Below are positions 17,009-27,667 of a stretch of 64,000 nucleotides of DNA, in pieces. Both the position numbers and the translations under genes were made by a program. Position 1 is the first letter of the stretch. Each line of letters starts with the position of its first letter. The stretch comes from an uncultured Shewanella sp. (lineage in GTDB: Bacteria > Pseudomonadota > Gammaproteobacteria > Enterobacterales > Shewanellaceae), in contig CANNEE010000001.1 of assembly GCA_947503555.1 (NCBI GenBank), positions 310,001 to 374,000 on the forward strand. Direction: 5' to 3'. The notes below the pieces were generated by a model that saw only the letters and a list, made by a program, of their open reading frames with translations, was not told the origin of the DNA and did no database searches.

Positions 17009-20000
17009 TTACTCTTGAATATGATAATGAACACGCTTCGCACCTAGACCACAGCCAGCATTAATAGACCCTGTGGCAGAGCCGTCTGCGTCCCTATCAC
17101 CAGCTCCCACACCTATAAGAAAGATGTTTCCTTCATCACAGGTACTGGGGGCAGGATCATTAGGCTCTTTTTTAAGCCCCGGAGTTACGAAGTAAGTTGG
17201 CGTATCTGGAACACCTGGAGGCCCTTCAACTCTAGGAGGCACTCCATTAGGATATGGTGGCTCGTCACTACCGATATCATTATAAAGGTGTACTCTAGCC
17301 CCCTTGTGCAAATCTAATACATAGATATAGCCTTTCCCCTTAACGATACATACAGTTTCCGAAGTAGCCGTACTCGTTGGTACATAGGAAGTAAAATAAA
17401 CCTTGCCATCGACAACCACACCTGCCGACAAACTTTTTTCTCCCGACTCAGTGAAGTCATAGTACCAACCAAGTTTTTCACCAAAGTCGATATTTTCATC
17501 TTGGGTTTCAGGAGCTTTAGTCGTGACGTTATAAAGATGGGATAAGGTAATCACCTCAGGTTTAGGATCCTCTGTTGTGCCAAAGGTACGAGTGACAACA
17601 TTACGGTCTTGAAGCACAAAGTACATATTTTCAACAGACTTCTCAGTCGGGTGTGCTCGATTTCCGGTTCCGACAGTTACAGCATCATAAGGAATTTTTT
17701 GAGAAGTAACTGTTGTAGTGCTGGTCTCACCTTCAGTAACAGTTACCTCTGTAATATTATTTAAAATCGTTTGAACAACAACTGGCTCAGAGAAAAAGCG
17801 TCTATCATTAAACTCCAAACTGCCGCCAAGCTGAGCAAACTGGTGTGCGCTCCAAGTAGATTTAGTTGCACTTGGCATATCCATACGCCAAATATTACCA
17901 CCCACATCAGTCGCATAAATGCGGTCACTCACACCATCACCGTTACTATCAAGCACAGCTACGGCGTTGGGAATACTATCTGTTAACCCATCAATACGAG
18001 TACCACCAGAGCCTGATGCACTGAATACATGCAACCTCTTCCCCGTTTTAGCATCAACAATATACACAGCTCTGCCTAATGGGCTGGAATTTGGCGTAGC
18101 ATCATAACTGATATCATAACCTCCCCCAAAAATCAGCACAGGCCCTTCATGCCCAGGTATCTTTGTTATGACAGGCTCTGACCAAGTCTGTCCTAAATCA
18201 GCGAAGTCGCTGTGATCGGCGGAGATAGTCCACATCATTGATGGCGCATCTGGCCTTGTTATATCGATAGCATAATAAGAATGCCCCCCTCGACGCATTC
18301 CCATAAATACCCACGCCTTGGTTACTCCAGAATCGCCGGATTCCACATAAGCGACAGGGGATGAGTCCATCCCATAAACCGTGTGGCCGCCCGAATGCAG
18401 GTTATCCCTTAGTTTAGTGACGTTAGGTAATAACTCATAGGGCAAAATAGCCCAAGTCTCATCTAAAGTATCCCCCTTATCCTGAAACATATGGATAAGG
18501 CCCTGATTCGTTCCTAAAATAACCCTAATGTCAGGATTCACTGCCGTGGTGCCAAAGTTAATGGCTAGCGGTTTAGAGTGAAGTGGGTCGCCCATAATGT
18601 CACGCCGCTTATGGGGAGATGTCACACTAAATGGACTCATATTCATGTCGTTATCGACATCAAACCCATATAACCACTTAAAGGTGTTCTCAAGCTCACC
18701 TTCAGTGGTATTCATATAACTGGCTAACGCGGGTTTATCGCCATCGGCGACATTGGCAACAGTGAAATCCTCAAGAGCTCCACCAGTTCCGGAGTTTATT
18801 TTTATTTTCCGTGTTGTTATTTTCGCAAGCTGCGCATTGGCGCCGCCTTGCTCAACCTTATTTCCATCATTACCACCTGCAGCAGATGAACAGTCACTCC
18901 AAATAGTACAAGCTGTGTCCTTAATATTACCCTCATCATCAATAGCATTCTCACCCGCTGTATCCACCAGAACCCCACCTGAAGTTACTTTTAACTTCTT
19001 CAAATTACCACTCCACCTAGGCCCTTTACCTGGTAAAAACATAGCGAAATAAGCTGAATTAAAGGTTTGGGTTCTATCAAAGTTATTACTAGCAATACTG
19101 GGAGAGGTAAAAGTTGAGTCAATAGACAAAATGGAAGTCAGGGTTTCTGTTAGCGCTTGCTGCAATGCAAGACTATCTTTGGCAGCAAAGTAACGGCCTC
19201 CACCACGTTTAGCCGTTTCTGCTAACAAAGGAGCAGCATCTTCAGCCCCTTGGCTAAAACCTATGGTAAAGGTACGAACATTTTGCCTATTATCAACACC
19301 ATCAGCATCTAAAGCCTTTACCATATCGTTATGATACATATAGCTAGCTAAAGCAGGAAGGTAACTTGGGCTATAAAGCAGCTCATCACTATAGACGGTG
19401 TAATCACCTTCTGCCTCGCCTGTCGCTGTTAACGCAACAATATCGTTATTAGCAAAACTATCGACTGTAGGTACGCCATCTGTAATGTATACCACATAGG
19501 CAATATCTGGACAGATTTTCATCGGACTAATATAGTTACCACCATTCTCGACGCTTGTATCATAGGGCGGGTTATTAGCACGATAAGTATTATGGCTACC
19601 AAATCGATAATCAGCATCCTTATGACCAAAGGTAATTGGCCCGCCAGAAAGGTAACGATAGGCTTCAAATAAGGTTTCACATAATGGAGTATTAGTACTT
19701 GCTGGCAGCTGATCTACCGTAGATAGCAGTGCATCTTTGACATCGGGGGACATAGTACGAATGCCAGAGACAATACGTCCTCCATCTCTATCTCCTTCAA
19801 AGGGGTAGTTCAAATTAAATACAGCCAAGCCAAAATCAACAGAAGGCGTTGAAATTACCACATTTTTAATTGCCTCTTTGGCTATATCTAATCGGGATTT
19901 AGGGGATACAGGTAATAGACCTTCTTGAACTAAATGATTCCACCTTAAATAATCATCGGTATATAAGGTAACAGGCTCACCAATACCAAATTTTGTTTCT

Positions 20001-20653
20001 TTTGCATCAGCAATCGCTTGAGACCAGTCTCCATTGCTAGCATCGTGGTTATAAGCTATCGCATTTTTACCACTACGCAATCCGTCTGCCGGAAAACCGT
20101 TACTGATACCATCGGCATTAATCGGGTCGGCATCTTCAATATCTTCCCAGCAATCGACAATCTCGATATTAGCACCATTATTATCGGGTATCTCGGCCCA
20201 TTCACCGCTTTTACCTTTGGTCACAAACTCACGTAGATACCCAGTATAACGGCCATATTTGTCTAATGCCGCTTTACTCTTATGACAGCCGTTGATGGCA
20301 TCTAAAAAGCGTCGCGCTTCTGAAGGGCTATCGGGAACAGGCATACTGGTATTATCGATACCTGTGCCTTTTGTGAAATAAAGCATTCTTCCTTGATAGG
20401 CATGAGAATTGCCTACGGCAGGGTAACCTTCAGTGCCATCGTCTTGAACATAGTTGGGATCATATCCCCCAGGGGCATCCTGCTCTATGGTTCCCATCGA
20501 GCCGGAATTATCAAAAATCACCAATACTTTAGGGCGAGAGCCTGTTCTAGAGGAAGACTCAAACACATACAACTCTGTATCATCTGAGTAACTGCTCCCC
20601 GATGATAGCAAGATGGCGAATAGTGAAAAAACGCCTAACTTCTTAGCTAACAT
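17009..20653 (-). CDS. pilY1: Type IV pilus tip-associated adhesin PilY1 (TapY1)
   Basis: A 1214-residue secreted protein. A signal peptide (residues 1-23) is followed by a von Willebrand A region with the MIDAS motif DNSGSMG near residue 48. The C-terminal half is a beta-propeller with the EF-hand-like calcium loop DSNGDGVSDRIYATD, followed by VGGNIWRMD. In Pseudomonas the homologue sits at the pilus tip, primes pilus assembly, and takes part in adhesion and surface sensing. The C-terminus carries several cysteines. It lies within pilV-pilW-pilX-pilY1-pilE-tapY2, all on the minus strand with 8-20 base gaps. The full length shows no frameshift. Confidence 0.95.
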   Translation of the reverse strand: MLAKKLGVFSLFAILLSSGSSYSDDTELYVFESSSRTGSRPKVLVIFDNSGSMGTIEQDAPGGYDPNYVQDDGTEGYPAVGNSHAYQGRMLYFTKGTGIDNTSMPVPDSPSEARRFLDAINGCHKSKAALDKYGRYTGYLREFVTKGKSGEWAEIPDNNGANIEIVDCWEDIEDADPINADGISNGFPADGLRSGKNAIAYNHDASNGDWSQAIADAKETKFGIGEPVTLYTDDYLRWNHLVQEGLLPVSPKSRLDIAKEAIKNVVISTPSVDFGLAVFNLNYPFEGDRDGGRIVSGIRTMSPDVKDALLSTVDQLPASTNTPLCETLFEAYRYLSGGPITFGHKDADYRFGSHNTYRANNPPYDTSVENGGNYISPMKICPDIAYVVYITDGVPTVDSFANNDIVALTATGEAEGDYTVYSDELLYSPSYLPALASYMYHNDMVKALDADGVDNRQNVRTFTIGFSQGAEDAAPLLAETAKRGGGRYFAAKDSLALQQALTETLTSILSIDSTFTSPSIASNNFDRTQTFNSAYFAMFLPGKGPRWSGNLKKLKVTSGGVLVDTAGENAIDDEGNIKDTACTIWSDCSSAAGGNDGNKVEQGGANAQLAKITTRKIKINSGTGGALEDFTVANVADGDKPALASYMNTTEGELENTFKWLYGFDVDNDMNMSPFSVTSPHKRRDIMGDPLHSKPLAINFGTTAVNPDIRVILGTNQGLIHMFQDKGDTLDETWAILPYELLPNVTKLRDNLHSGGHTVYGMDSSPVAYVESGDSGVTKAWVFMGMRRGGHSYYAIDITRPDAPSMMWTISADHSDFADLGQTWSEPVITKIPGHEGPVLIFGGGYDISYDATPNSSPLGRAVYIVDAKTGKRLHVFSASGSGGTRIDGLTDSIPNAVAVLDSNGDGVSDRIYATDVGGNIWRMDMPSATKSTWSAHQFAQLGGSLEFNDRRFFSEPVVVQTILNNITEVTVTEGETSTTTVTSQKIPYDAVTVGTGNRAHPTEKSVENMYFVLQDRNVVTRTFGTTEDPKPEVITLSHLYNVTTKAPETQDENIDFGEKLGWYYDFTESGEKSLSAGVVVDGKVYFTSYVPTSTATSETVCIVKGKGYIYVLDLHKGARVHLYNDIGSDEPPYPNGVPPRVEGPPGVPDTPTYFVTPGLKKEPNDPAPSTCDEGNIFLIGVGAGDRDADGSATGSINAGCGLGAKRVHYHIQE

Positions 20654-20672
20654 ATACCCCCCTCAATGTGTA

Positions 20673-21098
20673 TTAAGGTATGATTTTTTGTTCAACTCCA
20701 ACAACAACGGTCAATTCACCCATATTCTTACGGCCAAATTTAACCGTGCCATCAATTTCAAAGCGGCGGCATTTAATCCCCGAATCCGCTCTTTCTGTTC
20801 GACAGGTATCTCCATCAAAGGAACTCATCGGCTTCATGATACTTTGTACTGAACTATCCCCAACTGTCACTGTCTCTGTCAAATCAGCGGTCATCATGGA
20901 CATGCTGGCGCCTTCATTTCTTTCAATAGCTCTATCAATCGCACCATGAACAGCAGCAATAGCTTCAAGACGTTCTGAGCCCGCGCCGGCCATTCTTAAA
21001 GACTGCCCAGAGTTAACAGCCAAAGCGACACCTATTACCGTCATGATAATCAAAACAATTAAAGCAAAAAATAACACTATGCCTTTCTGATTAGCCAT
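20673..21098 (-). CDS. pilX: Type IV pilus assembly minor pilin PilX
   Basis: A 141-residue pilin-like protein with the short PilX-type leader MANQKG and the hydrophobic helix IVLFFALIVLIIMTVIGVAL. Unlike other pilins it lacks Glu at position 5 of the mature form, which is normal for PilX/GspK-like tip pilins. The globular part has two cysteines (DGDTCRTER and IKCRRFE). It probably sits at the tip complex beneath PilY1. It ends 20 bases before pilY1 and starts nine bases after pilW. Confidence 0.9.
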   Translation of the reverse strand: MANQKGIVLFFALIVLIIMTVIGVALAVNSGQSLRMAGAGSERLEAIAAVHGAIDRAIERNEGASMSMMTADLTETVTVGDSSVQSIMKPMSSFDGDTCRTERADSGIKCRRFEIDGTVKFGRKNMGELTVVVGVEQKIIP

Positions 21099-21106
21099 TG
21101 CTGCAC

Positions 21107-22111
21107 CTAATTTTCTATCAAGATTGGATTTTCCAGCACAATCGTGCTCGAAACCACTTTGCGCCTAAAATGATCGTTGACCGCACCCAATACGGTATCA
21201 CCTAACGTATATTGATTGCTATTGGTATAACTTCTATCTTCTTGAGTTGCTCTGACCAATAAAAAAACTCTGATAGCAACAACTCGCTGAGCCAAACCAT
21301 TATCCCATATCAAGCTCGCTATATTAGTCGCAGGCATAAAGGTATCGGCCGCGCCATCAGCGTTGTTATCTAGTCCATAAAGAATCCGCATATTCTCAAT
21401 ACCTTCAACTAGCTGCTCGACGTTAGCAGGGCTGACGTTCATCCCCCCTTCTTTTAACACTCTTCGCTTAAGTACCGGCATAGTTCCATCATTCTCTATG
21501 TAATAAACATGATGAAGATAGCGCCAGTACCTCGCATTCGCTAATGCTTGAAGTCCTTGAGACGTTGAAAATATGACAGCTTGATCTGTGGCCGCCCCTA
21601 CGTAATAGCTACTAGTTTCTAGTGCAGCTCCCGCTGCTAAAGCAGGCCCTTGCAACCTTTTAAGTTGCAGAACATCGGTTCCTTTCTTTGCCTTAGGAAC
21701 ACAAGCTAGGCTCTGTCCTCCAACACCTACGGTATAACCCCAAATACGTCTAAAGTGTCCAGGTGTATTATTAGGAAGTGACGCATTGTTAACCCCAGCT
21801 CCTACACAATCTGCCGATGCAGCTATAGGAGCAGCAACAACATTGGTATTTCTTTGACTACCTTGAGTTATAAAGTCTAAACCAGTCAAATCCCCCATAA
21901 AGCCTAACTGGCTAACATCTCGTTCTATAAGCGATAAAGCAATTCGGCCGTTTTCTTGGAGTTGATTAAACTGAGTTGTCGTAGTCACATTGGTCGATGA
22001 CATACTGAACATAGAAAAAACACCCAGGGTTAAAAACAGGCCAATAACCATAGCCACCATAAGCTCGGCTAAACTAAAACCTTGGTTATTCCGCTTTATC
22101 CTATTTATCAC
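21107..22111 (-). CDS. pilW: Type IV pilus assembly minor pilin PilW
   Basis: A 334-residue minor pilin with an 11-residue basic leader (MINRIKRNNQG), cleavage before FSLAELMVAMVIGLFLTLGV, and a large globular domain, the usual size for PilW. Glu5 is retained. The start is GTG with GGGTGG about five bases upstream. The domain contains the GMNVSPANVEQLVEGIENM segment found near the C-terminal half of PilW proteins. It is co-transcribed with pilV upstream and pilX downstream, with gaps of ten and eight bases. Confidence 0.92.
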   Translation of the reverse strand: MINRIKRNNQGFSLAELMVAMVIGLFLTLGVFSMFSMSSTNVTTTTQFNQLQENGRIALSLIERDVSQLGFMGDLTGLDFITQGSQRNTNVVAAPIAASADCVGAGVNNASLPNNTPGHFRRIWGYTVGVGGQSLACVPKAKKGTDVLQLKRLQGPALAAGAALETSSYYVGAATDQAVIFSTSQGLQALANARYWRYLHHVYYIENDGTMPVLKRRVLKEGGMNVSPANVEQLVEGIENMRILYGLDNNADGAADTFMPATNIASLIWDNGLAQRVVAIRVFLLVRATQEDRSYTNSNQYTLGDTVLGAVNDHFRRKVVSSTIVLENPILIEN

Positions 22112-22121
22112 CTAAACCACC

Positions 22122-22664
22122 CTATAAAATAACAGTATCTACCGCATAGACTCGGCGTCTAGAACTGGAATCACCACAGTTTTTAACTTGTGTTGAAGCC
22201 CCTTTTGCACCGTCACTCAGCTTTCTGATACCTCGCCAAGTCACTATCACTTGAACATTACCGTTTGCATCTGTATTGATACAAGCAGTGGGAGAATCTA
22301 AGCCCCCTATCGACTTAGTTCCATGCTTTTCCGCTGCACCAATTAACGACTGCTCCCAGTTGTACAAATCCCACACCCTAGTTTCAACGCTGGAACAAAC
22401 TACACCCGCCCCCATGCAGGTTTTGCTTGGCGCACTTAAGCTGCCAGAGTAACTACCGGCATAATTGATAAGCTCACTTTTATTGAGTTTCATCCGGCTA
22501 ATAATGTCATGGGCTAAATAAGCAGCCTGAGTTTGCTGAAAAGACTCAAAACTGCTTCGTTTCGAAACCGTATGCAGGTTAAATACACCGATCAAGCCAA
22601 TCACAAGGATCACCAAAGCAACCAAGACTTCGATCAATGAAAACCCTTGTCCTCGATTCCCCAT
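22122..22664 (-). CDS. pilV: Type IV pilus modification/assembly minor pilin PilV
   Basis: A 180-residue minor pilin, first gene of the minus-strand pilus operon. The leader MGNRGQG precedes FSLIEVLVALVILVIGLIGV. I chose the ATG at 22664 because it gives a 7-residue leader typical of this class, and AAGGAG lies 11 bases upstream. An ATG at 22691 is also in frame but has no ribosome site. Cysteines in TCMGAGVVCSS and at the C-terminus may form disulfides. The upstream 180 bases should carry the operon promoter. Confidence 0.9.
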   Translation of the reverse strand: MGNRGQGFSLIEVLVALVILVIGLIGVFNLHTVSKRSSFESFQQTQAAYLAHDIISRMKLNKSELINYAGSYSGSLSAPSKTCMGAGVVCSSVETRVWDLYNWEQSLIGAAEKHGTKSIGGLDSPTACINTDANGNVQVIVTWRGIRKLSDGAKGASTQVKNCGDSSSRRRVYAVDTVIL

Positions 22665-22845
22665 AGGTGTCAATTCTCCTTGTTTTGCCATAAAATTGAC
22701 AAGAAATACAGATTTTACTCTTAAAAATCTTAAATTTAGGCCAAAACAGCCTTAGCATAGCCTAATAATAGATGAGACCAAACTTTGGTGCTAGTAATAA
22801 TTGGTTGCTAAAAATTCCACCTTTATTACTGTTTATTTTTCACAC

Positions 22846-22870
22846 AAAAAAAGAGGCCTCAGCCTCTTTT
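22846..22870 (-). terminator. Terminator of the murJ-ispH operon
   Basis: AAGAGGC and GCCTCTT pair around a 4-base loop, and seven T follow on the minus strand. It lies 26 bases past the ispH stop. Confidence 0.85.
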
Positions 22871-22895
22871 CTAACAAACAATCAATTTTCTGAAT

Positions 22896-23852
22896 TCATC
22901 TAAGCTCAGCGGGAACGGCAAAGACAGTATCCTCTTTCCGCCCTTCGACTTCTGTAATCACGCTAGGAGCAAGTTTAGCAATAGCTTCCACCACCTGCTG
23001 AACTAACACTTCTGGTGCAGATGCACCAGCAGTTACCGCGACCTTCTCAACACCTTCAAACCATGCACGCTCGACATCGACAGCGGTATCCACCAAATAT
23101 GAGGCAACACCACTTTTCAATGCTAGTTCACGTAGGCGGTTTGAGTTAGAGCTATTCTTAGAGCCAACCACAATAAGTAAGTCTACCCCTGACGCCATAC
23201 TCCTCACCGCATCTTGGCGGTTTTGAGTGGCATAGCAGATATCATCTTTACGCGGCCCTTCTATCGACGAGAACTTAGCTTTCAGTGCGTCGATAATATC
23301 TAGAGTGTCATCTACAGATAAGGTTGTTTGCGTAACAAAGCAGAGATTATCAGCATCCTTCACTTCCAGCTTAGCCACATCTTCTGGCGACTCAACAAGG
23401 TAGATACCACCATCTGAATTATCGTATTGGCCCATAGTGCCTTCTACTTCAGGGTGTCCTGCATGGCCAATCAGAATACACTCAACTCCTTTGCGGCTTG
23501 CACGGGTTACCTGAAGGTGAACCTTAGTCACAAGTGGGCAGGTAGCATCAAAGACTTTTAGTCCTCGCCTTTTTGCTTCTTGACGAACCGCCTGAGACAC
23601 ACCATGTGCACTAAAGATCACTATGCTATTGTCCGGCACCTGATCCAGCTCTTCAACAAAGATAGCGCCGCGCTCTTTGAGGTTTTCAACCACATAACGG
23701 TTATGAACCACCTCATGACGAACATAAATAGGCGGCTCAAACAGCTCTAAAGCACGCTCAACAATGCTGATGGCTCTATCCACACCAGCACAAAAGCCGC
23801 GAGGGTTAGCCAACTGAATACTGAGATCTTTAACTGCGATTTGCTGACTCAC
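22896..23852 (-). CDS. ispH: 4-hydroxy-3-methylbut-2-enyl diphosphate reductase IspH
   Basis: A 318-residue [4Fe-4S] enzyme for the last step of the methylerythritol phosphate pathway, giving IPP and DMAPP. Cluster cysteines occur in [25 protein letters not shown] and [21 protein letters not shown] and SAHGVSQAV are other signatures. The protein has an N-terminal extension of about ten residues relative to E. coli. The start is a GTG overlapping the fkpB stop (TAGTG), implying coupling. It is the last gene of murJ-ribF-ileS-lspA-fkpB-ispH. Confidence 0.97.
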   Translation of the reverse strand: MSQQIAVKDLSIQLANPRGFCAGVDRAISIVERALELFEPPIYVRHEVVHNRYVVENLKERGAIFVEELDQVPDNSIVIFSAHGVSQAVRQEAKRRGLKVFDATCPLVTKVHLQVTRASRKGVECILIGHAGHPEVEGTMGQYDNSDGGIYLVESPEDVAKLEVKDADNLCFVTQTTLSVDDTLDIIDALKAKFSSIEGPRKDDICYATQNRQDAVRSMASGVDLLIVVGSKNSSNSNRLRELALKSGVASYLVDTAVDVERAWFEGVEKVAVTAGASAPEVLVQQVVEAIAKLAPSVITEVEGRKEDTVFAVPAELR

Positions 23853-24277
23853 TAGCTCACCTCTAATATTTCAAGTTCAAAGGTCACATCTTGGCCCGCT
23901 AACGGATGATTAAGATCCACTGTTACCGAGTCACCAGAGACATCTCTGATAATACCAGGGATTTCACTACCACCGGGGCCATTAAAGCTAACAATCACGC
24001 CAGTCTCAATTTTCATATCTGCAGGAAATCGAGTTCTATCCATATAATGAATTGCATCAGGATTAGACTCACCAAAAGCATCTTTGGCGGCCAAAGTGAA
24101 GTTATGCTTATCACCCGCTTTTAGCTCGATAAGCTCAGCTTCAAAGGCTGGGCTCAAACTCTGATCGCCAATATTTAATTTAGCAGGCTTACCCGATGCT
24201 TGAGTACTGTCGGCCGTAGAGCCATCTGACAGCAAAATATTCATATGGCACAGTAATGATTTAGATACAGTCATCAT
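23852..24277 (-). CDS. fkpB: FKBP-type peptidyl-prolyl isomerase FkpB (SlpA)
   Basis: A 141-residue cytoplasmic prolyl isomerase and chaperone of the SlyD/SlpA group. The FKBP core ([39 protein letters not shown], insert-in-flap region, [20 protein letters not shown]) is complete, but there is no metal-binding tail, unlike SlyD at 52687. The lspA-fkpB-ispH order is the standard gammaproteobacterial one. Start and upstream stop are adjacent (TAA-ATG), and its own stop overlaps ispH. Confidence 0.93.
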   Translation of the reverse strand: MMTVSKSLLCHMNILLSDGSTADSTQASGKPAKLNIGDQSLSPAFEAELIELKAGDKHNFTLAAKDAFGESNPDAIHYMDRTRFPADMKIETGVIVSFNGPGGSEIPGIIRDVSGDSVTVDLNHPLAGQDVTFELEILEVS

Positions 24278-24793
24278 TTACCCTTTTGCTTGGTTTTGCT
24301 TATTCTTGGCTTCTTTCTCTGTAATAAACGAATCCAGAATAATCAAAGCCGCACCAACACAAATCGCCGAGTCCGCCACATTAAAGGCTGGAAAATGGCT
24401 TGTTCCCCAATAAAAATCGAGAAAATCCACGACAAACCCATGATAAAGACGGTCAATCAGGTTACCTATAGCGCCACCTATGACTAAAGTGAATGCTAGA
24501 TTAGTACGCCATAAGCTCTTATCTTGCTTACGCAGCCAGATAGTTAAGACAGTACTAAAACCTATTGCAATAATGGAAAACATCCACTTTTGCCAACCAC
24601 CAGCATCACTTAAAAAGCTAAAAGCTGCACCATAGTTGCGAGCATAGGTTAAGTTAAATAGAGGCAGCACCTCTATGGTTTCTCTGAATTTAAAGTTAGC
24701 TAAAATCCATTGCTTGGTTAGCTGATCGGCCAAAATGACCAATACAGCTATCCAATACCAACGTAAGCCACTCTCTTTCCAACTCGATGGCAT
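24278..24793 (-). CDS. lspA: Lipoprotein signal peptidase LspA
   Basis: A 171-residue inner-membrane aspartyl protease that removes signal peptides from diacylated prolipoproteins. Four membrane segments are visible. The catalytic aspartates lie in the conserved blocks VIGGAIGNLIDRLYHGFVVDF and PAFNVADSAICVGA; LADQLTK and NYGAAFSFL are the other family motifs. It lies 19 bases downstream of ileS and abuts fkpB. Confidence 0.97.
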   Translation of the reverse strand: MPSSWKESGLRWYWIAVLVILADQLTKQWILANFKFRETIEVLPLFNLTYARNYGAAFSFLSDAGGWQKWMFSIIAIGFSTVLTIWLRKQDKSLWRTNLAFTLVIGGAIGNLIDRLYHGFVVDFLDFYWGTSHFPAFNVADSAICVGAALIILDSFITEKEAKNKQNQAKG

Positions 24794-24812
24794 TTACTAT
24801 TCCCAATACTTC

Positions 24813-27635
24813 TTAAGCAAACTGACGAGCTTCACCGTCGCCTTCAATGTTAGTCACACAGCGATGACACAGGCTTGGGTGAGCTTCGATGCTGCCAACC
24901 TCTTCACGATAGTGCCAGCAACGTTCACACTTCTCTGATTCACTCTTCACCATAGCAAGCTTTAATGAAGACAGCTCAGTCTCAACCGCGTCAGCAGGGG
25001 CATCGGCAAGCGGTGCAACTTTGGCAGCAGAAGTCAGCAACACAAATCTTAATTCATCATCAACCAGCGCAAGTTGAGCCGCAAGCTTGTCATCAGCATA
25101 CAGTGTCACTTCGGCCTCAAGGGAGCCACCAAGACGCTTATCACGGCGTGCTTGCTCAATGACCTTGTTCACTTCATTACGCACAGTCAGTAGTTCTTGC
25201 CACACATCATCAGCAATGTCGGTTTCCAAAGTGACAGACTTAAGACCTTGGTACCACTCTTGAGTGAATACAAACTCTTCACGCTCGCCTGGAAGTAGTT
25301 GCCAAACTTCATCAGCGGTAAAGCTCAAGATAGGTGCAATCCAACGCACCATAGCCTCTGCAATCAGATACAGAGCAGATTGACAGCTACGACGAGCATG
25401 ACCTTCACCCTTGGCCGTATACTGTCTGTCTTTAATAATATCGAGATAGAAGCTACCTAGCTCAACAGAGCAGAACTGCATCAGCTTCTGCGTCACTAAG
25501 TGGAAGTTATATTGCTCGTAAGCTTCTAGTAACTCTTCTTGAAGCGCTGCGGCGCGGCGAACGGCCCAGCGATCCAGTGCCACCATATCCTCAACGGCAA
25601 CCATATCCTTCTCAGGATTGAAACCATTTAAGTTAGCCAGCAAGAAACGTGCGGTATTACGAATTCGGCGATAAGCATCGGCGCTACGCTTTAAGATCTC
25701 ATCGGATACCGTCATTTCACCACTGTAATCAGTTGCTGCTACCCATAGACGCAAAATATCAGCACCTAGCTTATTGGTCACCTGCTGCGGCGAGATAACA
25801 TTACCCAAAGATTTAGACATCTTGCGGCCATTACCATCAACGGTAAAGCCATGGGTTAATACCTGCTGATATGGCGCCTTGCCATTCATCGCCGTTGAGA
25901 TCATCAAGGATGACATAAACCAGCCACGATGCTGATCGCTACCTTCAAGGTATAAGTCGATTGGCGCACCTTGGTACTCAGGACGAGCAGCAACCACAGA
26001 GGAGAAGGTAGAGCCTGAGTCATACCATACATCTAGCGTGTCAGTCACTTTACGGTATTGGTCAGCTTCATCACCTAATAGCTCAGCGGCATCGAGATCC
26101 CACCAAGCCTGAATACCTTCTTGCTCAATACGGTGAGCAACGCGCTCCATTAACGCGACACTATCAGGGTGTAACTCTTCGGTTTCTCTATGAACAAATA
26201 GCGTAATAGGCACGCCCCAAGTACGTTGGCGAGAAATGCACCAATCAGGACGATTCTCAACCATTTTCTCGATACGACTTTGACCCCAACTAGGAATCCA
26301 CTGAGTTTGCTCAATCTCACTCAGCGCTTGCTTTCTTAAACCATGGTTGTCCATTGAGACAAACCATTGTGGTGTCGCACGGAAAATAATAGGTGTTTTA
26401 TGACGCCAGCAATGTGGATAGCTATGGTTATAGACCACATGATTAAGCAGTGCTCCTTTCTCTTTAAGCACTTCAAGTACAGCATCATTGGCTTTAAAGA
26501 CGTGCAGACCAGCAAACAGCTCAGTATCTGGCTTAAATACGCCGTTATCACCTACAGGGTTAGCCACTTCTAAGCCATATTTTTGACCTACAACAAAGTC
26601 ATCTTGACCATGACCAGGCGCCGTATGCACCACACCAGTACCTGAGTCAGTCGTAACATGATCACCTAAGATAACAGGGACATCAAAGCTATAGAAAGGA
26701 TGGTTAAATCTCAGCAGCTCAAGTGCACTACCCGCTGCAATACCCACCACCTTATGGCTATCAGCACTGTAACGCTCGACACAAGACTCGACTAAGTCAG
26801 TCGCTAGTACTAAATACTGTTTCGCATCACCACGAGTCAGCTCAACAAGTGAGTACTCAAGTGTTGCGCTAACGGCAAGTGCACGGTTAGCAGGCAGCGT
26901 CCAAGGCGTCGTCGTCCAGATCACCATAGAAACAGGTGAGCTGAAACCTTCTAAACCAAATTTAGCAGCAACAGCTTGTGGCTCTACGGCGCTAAAGGCA
27001 ACGTCAATAGCAGGTGAATTCTTATCTTCATACTCAACTTCTGCTTCTGCCAAAGCCGAACCACAATCGGTACACCAGTGAACAGGCTTCACACCTTTAT
27101 GTAAGTGCCCACTATCAATCACCTTAGCTAAAGAGCGAACTATATTAGCTTCGGTATCATAGTTCATGGTCAAGTAAGGGTTATGCCAATCACCAAACAC
27201 ACCTAGACGAATAAAATCTTCACGCTGGCCATCAACTTGCTTAGCCGCATATTCACGGCATTTTTGACGAAACTCACCCGCAGAGATCTTCTGGCCAGGC
27301 TTACCCACTTTTTGCTCAACTTTAAGTTCAATCGGCAAACCGTGGCAATCCCAACCAGGAATATAAGGCGCATCAAAGCCAGATAAGGTCTTTGATTTAA
27401 TAATAATATCTTTAAGAATCTTGTTGACTGAGTGACCAATATGAATATTACCATTCGCATAAGGAGGTCCATCATGAAGAATGAATGGTTTGCGGCCAAT
27501 ACGGCTGTCGCGGATCTGTTGATACAGATTCTTTTCGGTCCAGTTTTTCAACATTTCTGGCTCGCGATTTGCCAAATTACCACGCATCGGAAACTCAGTT
27601 TCCGGCAAATTCAAAGTAGATTTATAGTCGCTCAT
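24813..27635 (-). CDS. ileS: Isoleucyl-tRNA synthetase
   Basis: A 940-residue class I synthetase. The HIGH motif is NGNIHIGH (residues 62-68), and KMSKSLGN lies near residue 600. The CP1 editing domain lies between them, and the C-terminal zinc finger [12 protein letters not shown]...CHRC closes the protein, the bacterial type I architecture. It charges tRNA-Ile with proofreading against valine. It is encoded between ribF and lspA, as in E. coli. Nothing unusual is seen. Confidence 0.98.
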   Translation of the reverse strand: MSDYKSTLNLPETEFPMRGNLANREPEMLKNWTEKNLYQQIRDSRIGRKPFILHDGPPYANGNIHIGHSVNKILKDIIIKSKTLSGFDAPYIPGWDCHGLPIELKVEQKVGKPGQKISAGEFRQKCREYAAKQVDGQREDFIRLGVFGDWHNPYLTMNYDTEANIVRSLAKVIDSGHLHKGVKPVHWCTDCGSALAEAEVEYEDKNSPAIDVAFSAVEPQAVAAKFGLEGFSSPVSMVIWTTTPWTLPANRALAVSATLEYSLVELTRGDAKQYLVLATDLVESCVERYSADSHKVVGIAAGSALELLRFNHPFYSFDVPVILGDHVTTDSGTGVVHTAPGHGQDDFVVGQKYGLEVANPVGDNGVFKPDTELFAGLHVFKANDAVLEVLKEKGALLNHVVYNHSYPHCWRHKTPIIFRATPQWFVSMDNHGLRKQALSEIEQTQWIPSWGQSRIEKMVENRPDWCISRQRTWGVPITLFVHRETEELHPDSVALMERVAHRIEQEGIQAWWDLDAAELLGDEADQYRKVTDTLDVWYDSGSTFSSVVAARPEYQGAPIDLYLEGSDQHRGWFMSSLMISTAMNGKAPYQQVLTHGFTVDGNGRKMSKSLGNVISPQQVTNKLGADILRLWVAATDYSGEMTVSDEILKRSADAYRRIRNTARFLLANLNGFNPEKDMVAVEDMVALDRWAVRRAAALQEELLEAYEQYNFHLVTQKLMQFCSVELGSFYLDIIKDRQYTAKGEGHARRSCQSALYLIAEAMVRWIAPILSFTADEVWQLLPGEREEFVFTQEWYQGLKSVTLETDIADDVWQELLTVRNEVNKVIEQARRDKRLGGSLEAEVTLYADDKLAAQLALVDDELRFVLLTSAAKVAPLADAPADAVETELSSLKLAMVKSESEKCERCWHYREEVGSIEAHPSLCHRCVTNIEGDGEARQFA

Positions 27636-27667
27636 TGATCCTATACCATTAATAAAGTTAGTGATGA

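Noticed and set aside
20018-20236. Open frames antisense to pilY1
   Set aside because: PilY1 is continuous with clear motifs on the minus strand; the plus-strand frames have low-complexity, unrecognised translations.
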